DNA from: Rhynchopus sp. YZ270_cl-10 | Lineage: Eukaryota > Euglenozoa > Diplonemea > Diplonemida > Diplonemidae | Length of the DNA: 64,000 nt | Direction: 5' to 3' | Assembly: GCA_964035575.1 (NCBI GenBank) | Contig: OZ037905.1 | Coordinates: 1,228,615-1,292,614 of the forward strand | Shown: positions 29,797-43,055 of the stretch, in pieces | Numbering within the stretch: position 1 is the first letter of the stretch | How the letters are laid out: every line of letters begins with the position of its first letter | Notes under the pieces: model-generated | The model's input: only the letters and a program-made list of their open reading frames with translations | Databases searched by the model: none | Told to the model about the DNA's origin: nothing | Made by a program: the position numbers and the translations under genes

Positions 29797-30619
29797 TATG
29801 TAACTACGCCTGTTCCAAAGATGACCAGTCACCCATATGTGAATCCCTCTACCTACCCTCACATAAAACAAAAAGAAAAACAAAAAAAAGAAAGAAAGAA
29901 AGAAAGCAAATAAAGAAGGATGCAAAGAGAGAAAGAAAGAAATAAAGATCTTGCACTGTTTCACAAATATGAAGGAAAAAAAGAAAAAAGTGACATCTCC
30001 CCCACTCCCTCTGCTTAGACATAGTTTTACCTTCCCCCAGCCAAGAAACAACAACACACCACACCACAGCTCCAGAGAACCACAACTTCATGTGTGCAAG
30101 GGCAGTATGCATGCACACACCTCTCTCGGTTTATAGGCTTCTAGGGAAAGGTTCTAGGCACTCCAGTATTGTTACTCCACAAACCCACAACCCGCAAACC
30201 GCAAACCCAAAAGGCATGAGGCAATGTCCTCAGAATCCTCCACTGACCCCCCAGTCCTCTCAGTTGCAAGTCTCCACACCTCTCATCACAGGAACACCTA
30301 AGACAACATACAGGGGGGTTGTAATTTATGGACAGATTTTACGGATATTCTGTCCATAAATTTAGTTCTGTCCATAAAAGCTCAACTTTTTGCGTGTATA
30401 AATATTTTTTCAGGATTTTTGGTGCACATGGTGTTTTCTCTTTGGTTTTCTGGTTTCTTGCTGGGTTTGGAGGTCCCTGCTGTGTGTGTGTGTGGGTTGT
30501 GGCCCTGACAGTGAACCACCCACCCCACGTGGCTGACCCCCCCAAACCCCCCCACCACAAGTACCCACAGACTCAAACCACAGAACAACACATACCCTTA
30601 AACACATACAAACTTCAAC

Positions 30620-31794
30620 ATGGATGACGACCAGCAAGCAATCGTCTGTGACAATGGGTCTGGGATGGTGAAGGCAGGTTTCGCAGGAGACGATGCCCCA
30701 AGGTCTGTGTTTCCGTCCATTGTTGGAAGGCCAAAGACCGCTGCAGCAATGATGGGAACGGCAAAGAAGGAAGCCTACATTGGTGACGACGCACAGTCCA
30801 AGCGTGGTATTCTGCTGATCAAGTATCCGATTGAGCATGGTATCATCACAAACTGGGATGACATGGAAAAGATCTGGCACCACACCTTCTTCAACGAGCT
30901 CCGTGTTGCACCTGAGGATCACCCCGTGCTTCTCACAGAAGCGCCCATGAACCCAAAGGCCAACCGTGAAAAGATGACACAGATCATGTTTGAGACGTTC
31001 AACAGCCCTGCAATGTACGTTGGGATCCAGGCGGTGCTGTCCCTGTACTCATCAGGACGCACAACAGGAATTGTTCTTGACTCAGGAGATGGTGTGACCC
31101 ACACAGTTCCCATCTACGAGGGGTACTCTCTGCCGCACGCCGTGCTTCGTATTGACATGGCTGGAAGAGACATGACAGACTGGATGATCAAGCTTCTGAC
31201 AGAACGTGGTAACAGCTTTGTCACCTCTGCAGAACGCGAGATTGTGCGTGATGTGAAAGAAAAGCTCGCCTATGTTGCCTTGGTATGCATATTTTGTACA
31301 GGAAAAAGAAAACCCCAAAAACCCTACAGGACTTTGACGAGGAGATGTCCCTGGCCTCATCGTCGTCGTCGTTGGAAAAGGACTACGAGCTTCCCGATGG
31401 ACAGGTGATCACAGTGGGCTCGGAGAGATTCCGTTGCCCTGAGGCACTCTTCAAGCCACAGTTCATTGGGCTTGAGGCAAACGGAATCCATGAGACGGTG
31501 TACAACTCCATCATGAAGTGTGACATCGATGTGCGTAAGGACTTGTACGCCAACATTGTTCTCTCAGGAGGAACTACGATGTACGAGGGGCTTGCAGACC
31601 GTCTTTCCAAGGAAGTCACAAACCTGGCACCAAACAGCATGAAGATCAAGGTTGTTGCCCCACCGGAGAGAAAGTACTCTGTGTGGATTGGAGGGTCCAT
31701 CCTCTCTTCCCTTTCTACCTTTGCGTCCATGTGGGTCAAGAAGGAGGAGTATGATGAGAGCGGCCCGGGTATTGTCCACAAGAAGTGCTTCTAG
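30620..31794 (+). CDS. act: Actin, copy 2
   Basis: Exons 30620-31282 and 31330-31794; the protein is identical to copy 1. Confidence 0.98.
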
Positions 31795-32597
31795 TCTTCA
31801 GAAACTACCGATGGAGACTAACCAAAAGCAACAGCGATACAAGACAAAAGCAAACACGAACTGTCGGGGTATTGGGGTGATAGGGTTTTGGGGAGAACTT
31901 GCCTGTGGTGTGCATATTATTTTTTTTGTTTTCTTATATTATGTGTGTGAGAAGAATGACAAACGATGCAAACAAACAAAAAAGCAGATGTGAATACAAA
32001 ACAAAAGCAAAGCATACAAAACAAACAAACAAAAAAGAAACATGATTTTCCCTCAGTTCTCCTTTGAAACACCCCAGCACCACACAGCATTCAACTACAC
32101 ATATTCCCAACACAACCCAACATTCACAGGTACTCATATACATAGCATCTCCACAAGCCTCTATTATCATTTCCAAAAACCCTTTCCTACCCTCTTTCTT
32201 CTTTATAGAAGGAGCGTCACCCATGCCATCCCTGAGTCATACCAACCCTATCTAATGGTTGCAGCCTTCTCCTACATATCATAAAAAGCCATGCACAAAC
32301 CATCAGCTCATACTTCCTCTCATTTACTTACACTCACCCATTATTCTTGCACGCGTCACTTCGTATATTCTCCATTCTTCATTCTCCATTCACTGTGGCA
32401 CCCCACCCACACACACACCCAGACCCACCCACACTACAGGGAGACCAAAACTCTCTGTATTTTCCTTAAGGGGAAAGTACAGAGAGTTTTGGTTAGCAGG
32501 GTTAACACATATATTAAGAACTGAGTTTATGGACAGATATTCTGACATTTCTGTCCATAAAGTATGAAACCCCATTTCTGTCCATAACATCCGAAAC

Positions 32598-33282
32598 CAG
32601 GTACACAGGTACACAGGTACACAGGTACACAGGTACACAGGTACACAGGTACACAGGTACACAGGTACACAGGTACACAGGTACACAGGTACACAGGTAC
32701 ACAGGTACACAGGTACACAGGTACACAGGTACACAGGTACACAGGTACACAGGTACACAGGTACACAGGTACACAGGTACACAGGTACACAGGTACACAG
32801 GTACACAGGTACACAGGTACACAGGTACACAGGTACACAGGTACACAGGTACACAGGTACACAGGTACACAGGTACACAGGTACACAGGTACACAGGTAC
32901 ACAGGTACACAGGTACACAGGTACACAGGTACACAGGTACACAGGTACACAGGTACACAGGTACACAGGTACACAGGTACACAGGTACACAGGTACACAG
33001 GTACACAGGTACACAGGTACACAGGTACACAGGTACACAGGTACACAGGTACACAGGTACACAGGTACACAGGTACACAGGTACACAGGTACACAGGTAC
33101 ACAGGTACACAGGTACACAGGTACACAGGTACACAGGTACACAGGTACACAGGTACACAGGTACACAGGTACACAGGTACACAGGTACACAGGTACACAG
33201 GTACACAGGTACACAGGTACACAGGTACACAGGTACACAGGTACACAGGTACACAGGTACACAGGTACACAGGTACACAGGT
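32598..33282. repeat. VNTR (CAGGTACA)n, unit 2, about 86 copies
   Basis: 685 bp, the longest allele in the array; 376 bp (47 octamers) longer than unit 1, which exactly accounts for the extra length of this unit. Confidence 0.97.
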
Positions 33283-33803
33283 GCACACACGGTTCCCCAT
33301 TGTGTAGGAGTACCGTCACCATAGGAATAGTAGTCCTGAAGATATGTCACCCAGTGGGTTAACAGCACACACACACTTGGCACCACAGACACACCTGGGT
33401 TTTGAAGCTTAAGAGAAAGAAGCTGTTCCTGTGGTGTGGACAGGGGTGTGAATGGGTAGACTAGGGTTTATTCAGGACATTTGAAGACTCATGATTATGT
33501 TTTGTAGGAAGCAGATAGAAGCTGATGTAGGAGGCGTGGCTGTGGGTTGAAAGGCAGGGAATGAAGAAATGAAATGGACACATAGCAATAGAAAATATGG
33601 GTTGGGTTTGATTTAGCTTTTCACTTTTGTATTTTGTTGCAGTATTTGTATTTCACATCTCTTTGTTTGAAAAAGGCATCACAAGACAGGCTAAATATGT
33701 CTTGTCTTCCCTACCCCAGTCCCAGCCTCCGTCCCAATCCCTATTGTTACCCCCCCCCCCCTGTCCCCAAACCCATGTGCTACAACACTAAAACCCCACG
33801 GCC

Positions 33804-34349
33804 CTAGTTTCTTGACTTCATTGATGATGACAGCCAGTCAAGCCCTTCATACAAACCCTCTCCAGTTGCAGCGCAGCTTCCCTGGATGTACCACTCACGG
33901 AGTCGGAGAGAGTGCAGCCCAAGCTTGTCGGTCATTTCAGCTGGTGTCATCGCCTTTGGAAGATCCTGCTTGTTTGCAAGCACAAGAAGTGTTGCATCAC
34001 GGAGGGCATCATCTGTTGCCAGCTTGTGCAGCTCATCACGCGCAAGAGAAATTCTGTCCCTGTCGTTGCTGTCAACAACAAAGATGATGCCGTCAGTCCC
34101 CTCAAAGTAGTGGCGCCACAGTGGCCTCAGCTTGTCCTGGCCACCAACGTCCCACATGGTGAACTTGAGGTTCTTGTACTCCACTGTCTCCACATTGAAC
34201 CCGATTGTTGGTATGGATGTGATCAAATCACCCAGCTTCAGCTTGTACAGCACAGTGGTCTTGCCAGAAGCATCAAGCCCCACCATCAGCATCTTCACGT
34301 TCTTCTTCCCTGCAAAGAGGGTTGTCAGTGCAGAAGCAATGTTGCCCAT
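33804..34349 (-). CDS. arf1: ARF-family GTPase, copy 2
   Basis: Protein identical to copy 1, with the same start context (Gly2 myristoylation site) and P-loop GLDASGKT. Confidence 0.97.
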   Translation of the reverse strand: MGNIASALTTLFAGKKNVKMLMVGLDASGKTTVLYKLKLGDLITSIPTIGFNVETVEYKNLKFTMWDVGGQDKLRPLWRHYFEGTDGIIFVVDSNDRDRISLARDELHKLATDDALRDATLLVLANKQDLPKAMTPAEMTDKLGLHSLRLREWYIQGSCAATGEGLYEGLDWLSSSMKSRN

Positions 34350-34933
34350 GGTGAAATGTATGTGTGAGTTTTGTGTGAATGTCTGTGTTGTTGTTGTGTT
34401 TGTTGCACTGGGGCTGGGACGGAGTGGGGTGGGGTGGGGTGGAATGGTGGGGTTTGGGTTTGGGTTTGGGTTCAGTGAGGTTGGCATTTTCTCCCACTCC
34501 TGTCGGACAAGGGCACCCCAACTGCTCAGGGGGTGTACACCAGCTCATGGGTGCACACACAAGTTGCTGTACACCAGCCAACCAGCCAACCCAACTTAGT
34601 GCCTCTTATGGTCGGTTCGCCATTGTGTAGGAGTGCCGTCACCATAGGAATAGTAGTCCTGAACATATATTAGCAAGATTGTAGGTAGCTGTAATATGGA
34701 GGTTTATGTGGGGCCACCCTTGGGTTCACAGCACACAGACTTGGCCCCACAGAATAGACTGGCCAAGGACAGAGGGGCTCACCTCTTCCACACACCCGTC
34801 TTTCTTTGTTTTCACCCACCTACCCACCCACTCGCCCACCCAGGCACCCACCCCCCCCCCCCCCCCCCCCCCCTTCATGCCCCACACCCACACACTGCAC
34901 AGACAAAACAAACACACATTTTTTGAACATAAC

Positions 34934-35608
34934 ATGAACACAATGTCGGAAGTCAAAGTGATCGAGGCAAGAGACCCTGGAAACCGCGCCCAGCGTGTTG
35001 CATTCCATTTTTCAGAAACATATGAAACGAAAGGACGAACAGCATATCTTCAAGGGACCCTTGGAAGTAGACCACTGAATGTGTGCATACTATTTCATAG
35101 AGGGAAGTGCAAGTCACAGAAGACATGCCGTCAACTACATGTGAGTCCAGATGCTGTGGACAGACTTCGCGATGAAATGGCCGGCCAGTGCTGTGCGCTT
35201 CATTCCGGAAAATGGGCCAGCGAAAAATGCGTCATGTTGAAGGGCAAGGACAACATAGCATTGCTCTCTGTGAGCAATTTTAGCAGTACAAGGGGTTTGG
35301 AGGAGCTTTTGCGCAGGGGGGACAGAATTATTGTACAAAAGAACAGGATTTGTGGGCTGAACAAGTTGAAGAGATGCAAATGGGGCGAGCGCTGTATCAA
35401 CATCCATCTCTGCCGCGAACTTGACTTGGAGAACCTTGCATCACCGTGCCCTTCCAGTACTTGCTCTAGCAGTGAATCCTATGCGGACACCTGGCAGGGT
35501 GGCAGCACGTCAAGCAGCAGCAAATCCAGTGTCGATACCCTATCCCCTTCTTCAGCATCTGAAGGAACTTTCATGGCACTGAGCAGGTTTGCTGCACACT
35601 GGGTTTAA
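34934..35608 (+). CDS. CCCH zinc-finger protein, copy 2
   Basis: 224 residues, identical to copy 1, with both fingers intact and the stop/AATAAA overlap. Confidence 0.9.
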   Translation: MNTMSEVKVIEARDPGNRAQRVAFHFSETYETKGRTAYLQGTLGSRPLNVCILFHRGKCKSQKTCRQLHVSPDAVDRLRDEMAGQCCALHSGKWASEKCVMLKGKDNIALLSVSNFSSTRGLEELLRRGDRIIVQKNRICGLNKLKRCKWGERCINIHLCRELDLENLASPCPSSTCSSSESYADTWQGGSTSSSSKSSVDTLSPSSASEGTFMALSRFAAHWV

Positions 35609-35821
35609 TAAAACAAAAAAGAAAAACAAAAACAAAAAAGAAAGCATATATGCAAAATGAGATACTATTGCAACAGAAAATGCCACCCACCCACCCCTGC
35701 TTTTTATTTTCTTCTGATTCTTCTCCAGTTGCTGCCTTCCTCCACGAACACACCAACACAAAACACAGGGCACTAATATATACATTACTAATACTATCAC
35801 ACAACAAACACATTTGTAGCA

Positions 35822-37054
35822 ATGAGCTCGGTAGATTCTGTTCGGCAGTATTCTGTCACATCAACAACAGGAGGCAGCATAGGAAACACAGACTCAGACT
35901 TTGAGCCCAGTGGTTGCTGCTTTAGCATCACTGACATTGCAGGACCCACAAATCCAGTGGAGCGAGGGTACGCATCAGTTTTGCTGAATGGCTTACAACT
36001 CATACGCTGCAACCTCCCGCTCCCAGGGAAAGAAGAAACACTCACAGTGTCGGCCGATGAAGACATGAACATCACTGGGGAAAAGGGCGGGCTTGGCATT
36101 GACGCTCTCTTTATCACAACGCATGATCCGTTTCCTGGGAGTGCGTGGACTGCAACCCTGGAATGTACCTGTGAAGGCCGTGAGGATGTTGAAGTTGATC
36201 TTGGGAACCTCATGCAGTCCCAGGATGCGTCACACTCTGGCCACTACATTGCATACCACCCAACTACATTCACAGTGAAGGTTCAACACATGCCAATTGA
36301 CAATGTGAAGCAAGGGTCCGCAGAGAGGCAACTTGTTAAAGAGGTCAGAGCTATTTTGGAAAACCCACGGCTGAATGTGTGCAGAGGATCTCTGGGGTCT
36401 ATTGTGCTGAGCAACAAAGCGAAGGAGAGTCCACTCTACGACAACGTTGTGGGGAAATGCTACGGTGGTGCCTGGCAGGAATTTCTCAGGGCCCATCCTG
36501 GGGACTTCTCTCTGTTCCACTATTCTGATGAGGATATTGTTGAAAATTGTCTTGCGCCACAGATAAAAAAGTCTGATGCACGTGTCTGCCTCTTTGGAAC
36601 ACCGCTCTCTTCAGTGCGCGAAATAGACAAGTCGAGAAGCAAGGTCCAACGTGAAGATGAGGAAAATCTTAAAAAGGCCCTGCTCGGAATGCTCTCTGAA
36701 GGCCCCATGTCCCAGAAGGAGCTGTTGCAGAAGTTGAATGGATTTGAAGTGTTCACAAACTCTCTATTCCCAAGCCACTCTCTGCTCATGCGGTTTCTCT
36801 CCAGACACGATAAAACATTTGTGTGGACAGCAGGGCCCGACCAGCCTACGCGTATTGGCCTGGCCTCTTCTGATAGAATTCTCTGCCACGACAGTCAGCA
36901 CATAAAACCTAGCACAAGTAGCACAGCTCAGAAGCACAGCCTACCTCGTTTTCTCAATCAGCACATAGGGTTCAACATGAAGCCAACTTCTCAACAGCAG
37001 CCAGTGTACCGACATGATCCATACAGCACCGTGCCATTCTACTATTCCCAATAA
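35822..37054 (+). CDS. Gene X copy 3
   Basis: 410 residues, identical to copy 1. Confidence 0.85.
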   Translation: MSSVDSVRQYSVTSTTGGSIGNTDSDFEPSGCCFSITDIAGPTNPVERGYASVLLNGLQLIRCNLPLPGKEETLTVSADEDMNITGEKGGLGIDALFITTHDPFPGSAWTATLECTCEGREDVEVDLGNLMQSQDASHSGHYIAYHPTTFTVKVQHMPIDNVKQGSAERQLVKEVRAILENPRLNVCRGSLGSIVLSNKAKESPLYDNVVGKCYGGAWQEFLRAHPGDFSLFHYSDEDIVENCLAPQIKKSDARVCLFGTPLSSVREIDKSRSKVQREDEENLKKALLGMLSEGPMSQKELLQKLNGFEVFTNSLFPSHSLLMRFLSRHDKTFVWTAGPDQPTRIGLASSDRILCHDSQHIKPSTSSTAQKHSLPRFLNQHIGFNMKPTSQQQPVYRHDPYSTVPFYYSQ

Positions 37055-37877
37055 TATGTAACTACGCCTGTTCCAAAGATGACCAGTCACCCATATGTGA
37101 ATCCCTCTACCTACCCTCACATAAAACAAAAAGAAAAACAAAAAAAAGAAAGAAAGAAAGAAAGCAAATAAAGAAGGATGCAAAGAGAGAAAGAAAGAAA
37201 TAAAGATCTTGCACTGTTTCACAAATATGAAGGAAAAAAAGAAAAAAGTGACATCTCCCCCACTCCCTCTGCTTAGACATAGTTTTACCTTCCCCCAGCC
37301 AAGAAACAACAACACACCACACCACAGCTCCAGAGAACCACAACTTCATGTGTGCAAGGGCAGTATGCATGCACACACCTCTCTCGGTTTATAGGCTTCT
37401 AGGGAAAGGTTCTAGGCACTCCAGTATTGTTACTCCACAAACCCACAACCCGCAAACCGCAAACCCAAAAGGCATGAGGCAATGTCCTCAGAATCCTCCA
37501 CTGACCCCCCAGTCCTCTCAGTTGCAAGTCTCCACACCTCTCATCACAGGAACACCTAAGACAACATACAGGGGGGTTGTAATTTATGGACAGATTTTAC
37601 GGATATTCTGTCCATAAATTTAGTTCTGTCCATAAAAGCTCAACTTTTTGCGTGTATAAATATTTTTTCAGGATTTTTGGTGCACATGGTGTTTTCTCTT
37701 TGGTTTTCTGGTTTCTTGCTGGGTTTGGAGGTCCCTGCTGTGTGTGTGTGTGGGTTGTGGCCCTGACAGTGAACCACCCACCCCACGTGGCTGACCCCCC
37801 CAAACCCCCCCACCACAAGTACCCACAGACTCAAACCACAGAACAACACATACCCTTAAACACATACAAACTTCAAC

Positions 37878-39052
37878 ATGGATGACGACCAGCAAGCAAT
37901 CGTCTGTGACAATGGGTCTGGGATGGTGAAGGCAGGTTTCGCAGGAGACGATGCCCCAAGGTCTGTGTTTCCGTCCATTGTTGGAAGGCCAAAGACCGCT
38001 GCAGCAATGATGGGAACGGCAAAGAAGGAAGCCTACATTGGTGACGACGCACAGTCCAAGCGTGGTATTCTGCTGATCAAGTATCCGATTGAGCATGGTA
38101 TCATCACAAACTGGGATGACATGGAAAAGATCTGGCACCACACCTTCTTCAACGAGCTCCGTGTTGCACCTGAGGATCACCCCGTGCTTCTCACAGAAGC
38201 GCCCATGAACCCAAAGGCCAACCGTGAAAAGATGACACAGATCATGTTTGAGACGTTCAACAGCCCTGCAATGTACGTTGGGATCCAGGCGGTGCTGTCC
38301 CTGTACTCATCAGGACGCACAACAGGAATTGTTCTTGACTCAGGAGATGGTGTGACCCACACAGTTCCCATCTACGAGGGGTACTCTCTGCCGCACGCCG
38401 TGCTTCGTATTGACATGGCTGGAAGAGACATGACAGACTGGATGATCAAGCTTCTGACAGAACGTGGTAACAGCTTTGTCACCTCTGCAGAACGCGAGAT
38501 TGTGCGTGATGTGAAAGAAAAGCTCGCCTATGTTGCCTTGGTATGCATATTTTGTACAGGAAAAAGAAAACCCCAAAAACCCTACAGGACTTTGACGAGG
38601 AGATGTCCCTGGCCTCATCGTCGTCGTCGTTGGAAAAGGACTACGAGCTTCCCGATGGACAGGTGATCACAGTGGGCTCGGAGAGATTCCGTTGCCCTGA
38701 GGCACTCTTCAAGCCACAGTTCATTGGGCTTGAGGCAAACGGAATCCATGAGACGGTGTACAACTCCATCATGAAGTGTGACATCGATGTGCGTAAGGAC
38801 TTGTACGCCAACATTGTTCTCTCAGGAGGAACTACGATGTACGAGGGGCTTGCAGACCGTCTTTCCAAGGAAGTCACAAACCTGGCACCAAACAGCATGA
38901 AGATCAAGGTTGTTGCCCCACCGGAGAGAAAGTACTCTGTGTGGATTGGAGGGTCCATCCTCTCTTCCCTTTCTACCTTTGCGTCCATGTGGGTCAAGAA
39001 GGAGGAGTATGATGAGAGCGGCCCGGGTATTGTCCACAAGAAGTGCTTCTAG
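37878..39052 (+). CDS. act: Actin, copy 3
   Basis: Exons 37878-38540 and 38588-39052; identical protein. Confidence 0.98.
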
Positions 39053-39855
39053 TCTTCAGAAACTACCGATGGAGACTAACCAAAAGCAACAGCGATACAA
39101 GACAAAAGCAAACACGAACTGTCGGGGTATTGGGGTGATAGGGTTTTGGGGAGAACTTGCCTGTGGTGTGCATATTATTTTTTTTGTTTTCTTATATTAT
39201 GTGTGTGAGAAGAATGACAAACGATGCAAACAAACAAAAAAGCAGATGTGAATACAAAACAAAAGCAAAGCATACAAAACAAACAAACAAAAAAGAAACA
39301 TGATTTTCCCTCAGTTCTCCTTTGAAACACCCCAGCACCACACAGCATTCAACTACACATATTCCCAACACAACCCAACATTCACAGGTACTCATATACA
39401 TAGCATCTCCACAAGCCTCTATTATCATTTCCAAAAACCCTTTCCTACCCTCTTTCTTCTTTATAGAAGGAGCGTCACCCATGCCATCCCTGAGTCATAC
39501 CAACCCTATCTAATGGTTGCAGCCTTCTCCTACATATCATAAAAAGCCATGCACAAACCATCAGCTCATACTTCCTCTCATTTACTTACACTCACCCATT
39601 ATTCTTGCACGCGTCACTTCGTATATTCTCCATTCTTCATTCTCCATTCACTGTGGCACCCCACCCACACACACACCCAGACCCACCCACACTACAGGGA
39701 GACCAAAACTCTCTGTATTTTCCTTAAGGGGAAAGTACAGAGAGTTTTGGTTAGCAGGGTTAACACATATATTAAGAACTGAGTTTATGGACAGATATTC
39801 TGACATTTCTGTCCATAAAGTATGAAACCCCATTTCTGTCCATAACATCCGAAAC

Positions 39856-40516
39856 CAGGTACACAGGTACACAGGTACACAGGTACACAGGTACACAGGT
39901 ACACAGGTACACAGGTACACAGGTACACAGGTACACAGGTACACAGGTACACAGGTACACAGGTACACAGGTACACAGGTACACAGGTACACAGGTACAC
40001 AGGTACACAGGTACACAGGTACACAGGTACACAGGTACACAGGTACACAGGTACACAGGTACACAGGTACACAGGTACACAGGTACACAGGTACACAGGT
40101 ACACAGGTACACAGGTACACAGGTACACAGGTACACAGGTACACAGGTACACAGGTACACAGGTACACAGGTACACAGGTACACAGGTACACAGGTACAC
40201 AGGTACACAGGTACACAGGTACACAGGTACACAGGTACACAGGTACACAGGTACACAGGTACACAGGTACACAGGTACACAGGTACACAGGTACACAGGT
40301 ACACAGGTACACAGGTACACAGGTACACAGGTACACAGGTACACAGGTACACAGGTACACAGGTACACAGGTACACAGGTACACAGGTACACAGGTACAC
40401 AGGTACACAGGTACACAGGTACACAGGTACACAGGTACACAGGTACACAGGTACACAGGTACACAGGTACACAGGTACACAGGTACACAGGTACACAGGT
40501 ACACAGGTACACAGGT
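39856..40516. repeat. VNTR (CAGGTACA)n, unit 3, about 83 copies
   Basis: 661 bp; 352 bp (44 octamers) longer than unit 1, equal to the unit-length difference. Confidence 0.97.
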
Positions 40517-41037
40517 GCACACACGGTTCCCCATTGTGTAGGAGTACCGTCACCATAGGAATAGTAGTCCTGAAGATATGTCACCCAGTGGGTTAACAGC
40601 ACACACACACTTGGCACCACAGACACACCTGGGTTTTGAAGCTTAAGAGAAAGAAGCTGTTCCTGTGGTGTGGACAGGGGTGTGAATGGGTAGACTAGGG
40701 TTTATTCAGGACATTTGAAGACTCATGATTATGTTTTGTAGGAAGCAGATAGAAGCTGATGTAGGAGGCGTGGCTGTGGGTTGAAAGGCAGGGAATGAAG
40801 AAATGAAATGGACACATAGCAATAGAAAATATGGGTTGGGTTTGATTTAGCTTTTCACTTTTGTATTTTGTTGCAGTATTTGTATTTCACATCTCTTTGT
40901 TTGAAAAAGGCATCACAAGACAGGCTAAATATGTCTTGTCTTCCCTACCCCAGTCCCAGCCTCCGTCCCAATCCCTATTGTTACCCCCCCCCCCCTGTCC
41001 CCAAACCCATGTGCTACAACACTAAAACCCCACGGCC

Positions 41038-41583
41038 CTAGTTTCTTGACTTCATTGATGATGACAGCCAGTCAAGCCCTTCATACAAACCCTCTCCAGT
41101 TGCAGCGCAGCTTCCCTGGATGTACCACTCACGGAGTCGGAGAGAGTGCAGCCCAAGCTTGTCGGTCATTTCAGCTGGTGTCATCGCCTTTGGAAGATCC
41201 TGCTTGTTTGCAAGCACAAGAAGTGTTGCATCACGGAGGGCATCATCTGTTGCCAGCTTGTGCAGCTCATCACGCGCAAGAGAAATTCTGTCCCTGTCGT
41301 TGCTGTCAACAACAAAGATGATGCCGTCAGTCCCCTCAAAGTAGTGGCGCCACAGTGGCCTCAGCTTGTCCTGGCCACCAACGTCCCACATGGTGAACTT
41401 GAGGTTCTTGTACTCCACTGTCTCCACATTGAACCCGATTGTTGGTATGGATGTGATCAAATCACCCAGCTTCAGCTTGTACAGCACAGTGGTCTTGCCA
41501 GAAGCATCAAGCCCCACCATCAGCATCTTCACGTTCTTCTTCCCTGCAAAGAGGGTTGTCAGTGCAGAAGCAATGTTGCCCAT
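41038..41583 (-). CDS. arf1: ARF-family GTPase, copy 3
   Basis: Protein identical to the other copies. Confidence 0.97.
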   Translation of the reverse strand: MGNIASALTTLFAGKKNVKMLMVGLDASGKTTVLYKLKLGDLITSIPTIGFNVETVEYKNLKFTMWDVGGQDKLRPLWRHYFEGTDGIIFVVDSNDRDRISLARDELHKLATDDALRDATLLVLANKQDLPKAMTPAEMTDKLGLHSLRLREWYIQGSCAATGEGLYEGLDWLSSSMKSRN

Positions 41584-42167
41584 GGTGAAATGTATGTGTG
41601 AGTTTTGTGTGAATGTCTGTGTTGTTGTTGTGTTTGTTGCACTGGGGCTGGGACGGAGTGGGGTGGGGTGGGGTGGAATGGTGGGGTTTGGGTTTGGGTT
41701 TGGGTTCAGTGAGGTTGGCATTTTCTCCCACTCCTGTCGGACAAGGGCACCCCAACTGCTCAGGGGGTGTACACCAGCTCATGGGTGCACACACAAGTTG
41801 CTGTACACCAGCCAACCAGCCAACCCAACTTAGTGCCTCTTATGGTCGGTTCGCCATTGTGTAGGAGTGCCGTCACCATAGGAATAGTAGTCCTGAACAT
41901 ATATTAGCAAGATTGTAGGTAGCTGTAATATGGAGGTTTATGTGGGGCCACCCTTGGGTTCACAGCACACAGACTTGGCCCCACAGAATAGACTGGCCAA
42001 GGACAGAGGGGCTCACCTCTTCCACACACCCGTCTTTCTTTGTTTTCACCCACCTACCCACCCACTCGCCCACCCAGGCACCCACCCCCCCCCCCCCCCC
42101 CCCCCCCTTCATGCCCCACACCCACACACTGCACAGACAAAACAAACACACATTTTTTGAACATAAC

Positions 42168-42842
42168 ATGAACACAATGTCGGAAGTCAAAGTGATCGAG
42201 GCAAGAGACCCTGGAAACCGCGCCCAGCGTGTTGCATTCCATTTTTCAGAAACATATGAAACGAAAGGACGAACAGCATATCTTCAAGGGACCCTTGGAA
42301 GTAGACCACTGAATGTGTGCATACTATTTCATAGAGGGAAGTGCAAGTCACAGAAGACATGCCGTCAACTACATGTGAGTCCAGATGCTGTGGACAGACT
42401 TCGCGATGAAATGGCCGGCCAGTGCTGTGCGCTTCATTCCGGAAAATGGGCCAGCGAAAAATGCGTCATGTTGAAGGGCAAGGACAACATAGCATTGCTC
42501 TCTGTGAGCAATTTTAGCAGTACAAGGGGTTTGGAGGAGCTTTTGCGCAGGGGGGACAGAATTATTGTACAAAAGAACAGGATTTGTGGGCTGAACAAGT
42601 TGAAGAGATGCAAATGGGGCGAGCGCTGTATCAACATCCATCTCTGCCGCGAACTTGACTTGGAGAACCTTGCATCACCGTGCCCTTCCAGTACTTGCTC
42701 TAGCAGTGAATCCTATGCGGACACCTGGCAGGGTGGCAGCACGTCAAGCAGCAGCAAATCCAGTGTCGATACCCTATCCCCTTCTTCAGCATCTGAAGGA
42801 ACTTTCATGGCACTGAGCAGGTTTGCTGCACACTGGGTTTAA
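42168..42842 (+). CDS. CCCH zinc-finger protein, copy 3
   Basis: 224 residues, identical to copy 1. Confidence 0.9.
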   Translation: MNTMSEVKVIEARDPGNRAQRVAFHFSETYETKGRTAYLQGTLGSRPLNVCILFHRGKCKSQKTCRQLHVSPDAVDRLRDEMAGQCCALHSGKWASEKCVMLKGKDNIALLSVSNFSSTRGLEELLRRGDRIIVQKNRICGLNKLKRCKWGERCINIHLCRELDLENLASPCPSSTCSSSESYADTWQGGSTSSSSKSSVDTLSPSSASEGTFMALSRFAAHWV

Positions 42843-43055
42843 TAAAACAAAAAAGAAAAACAAAAACAAAAAAGAAAGCATATATGCAAAATGAGATACT
42901 ATTGCAACAGAAAATGCCACCCACCCACCCCTGCTTTTTATTTTCTTCTGATTCTTCTCCAGTTGCTGCCTTCCTCCACGAACACACCAACACAAAACAC
43001 AGGGCACTAATATATACATTACTAATACTATCACACAACAAACACATTTGTAGCA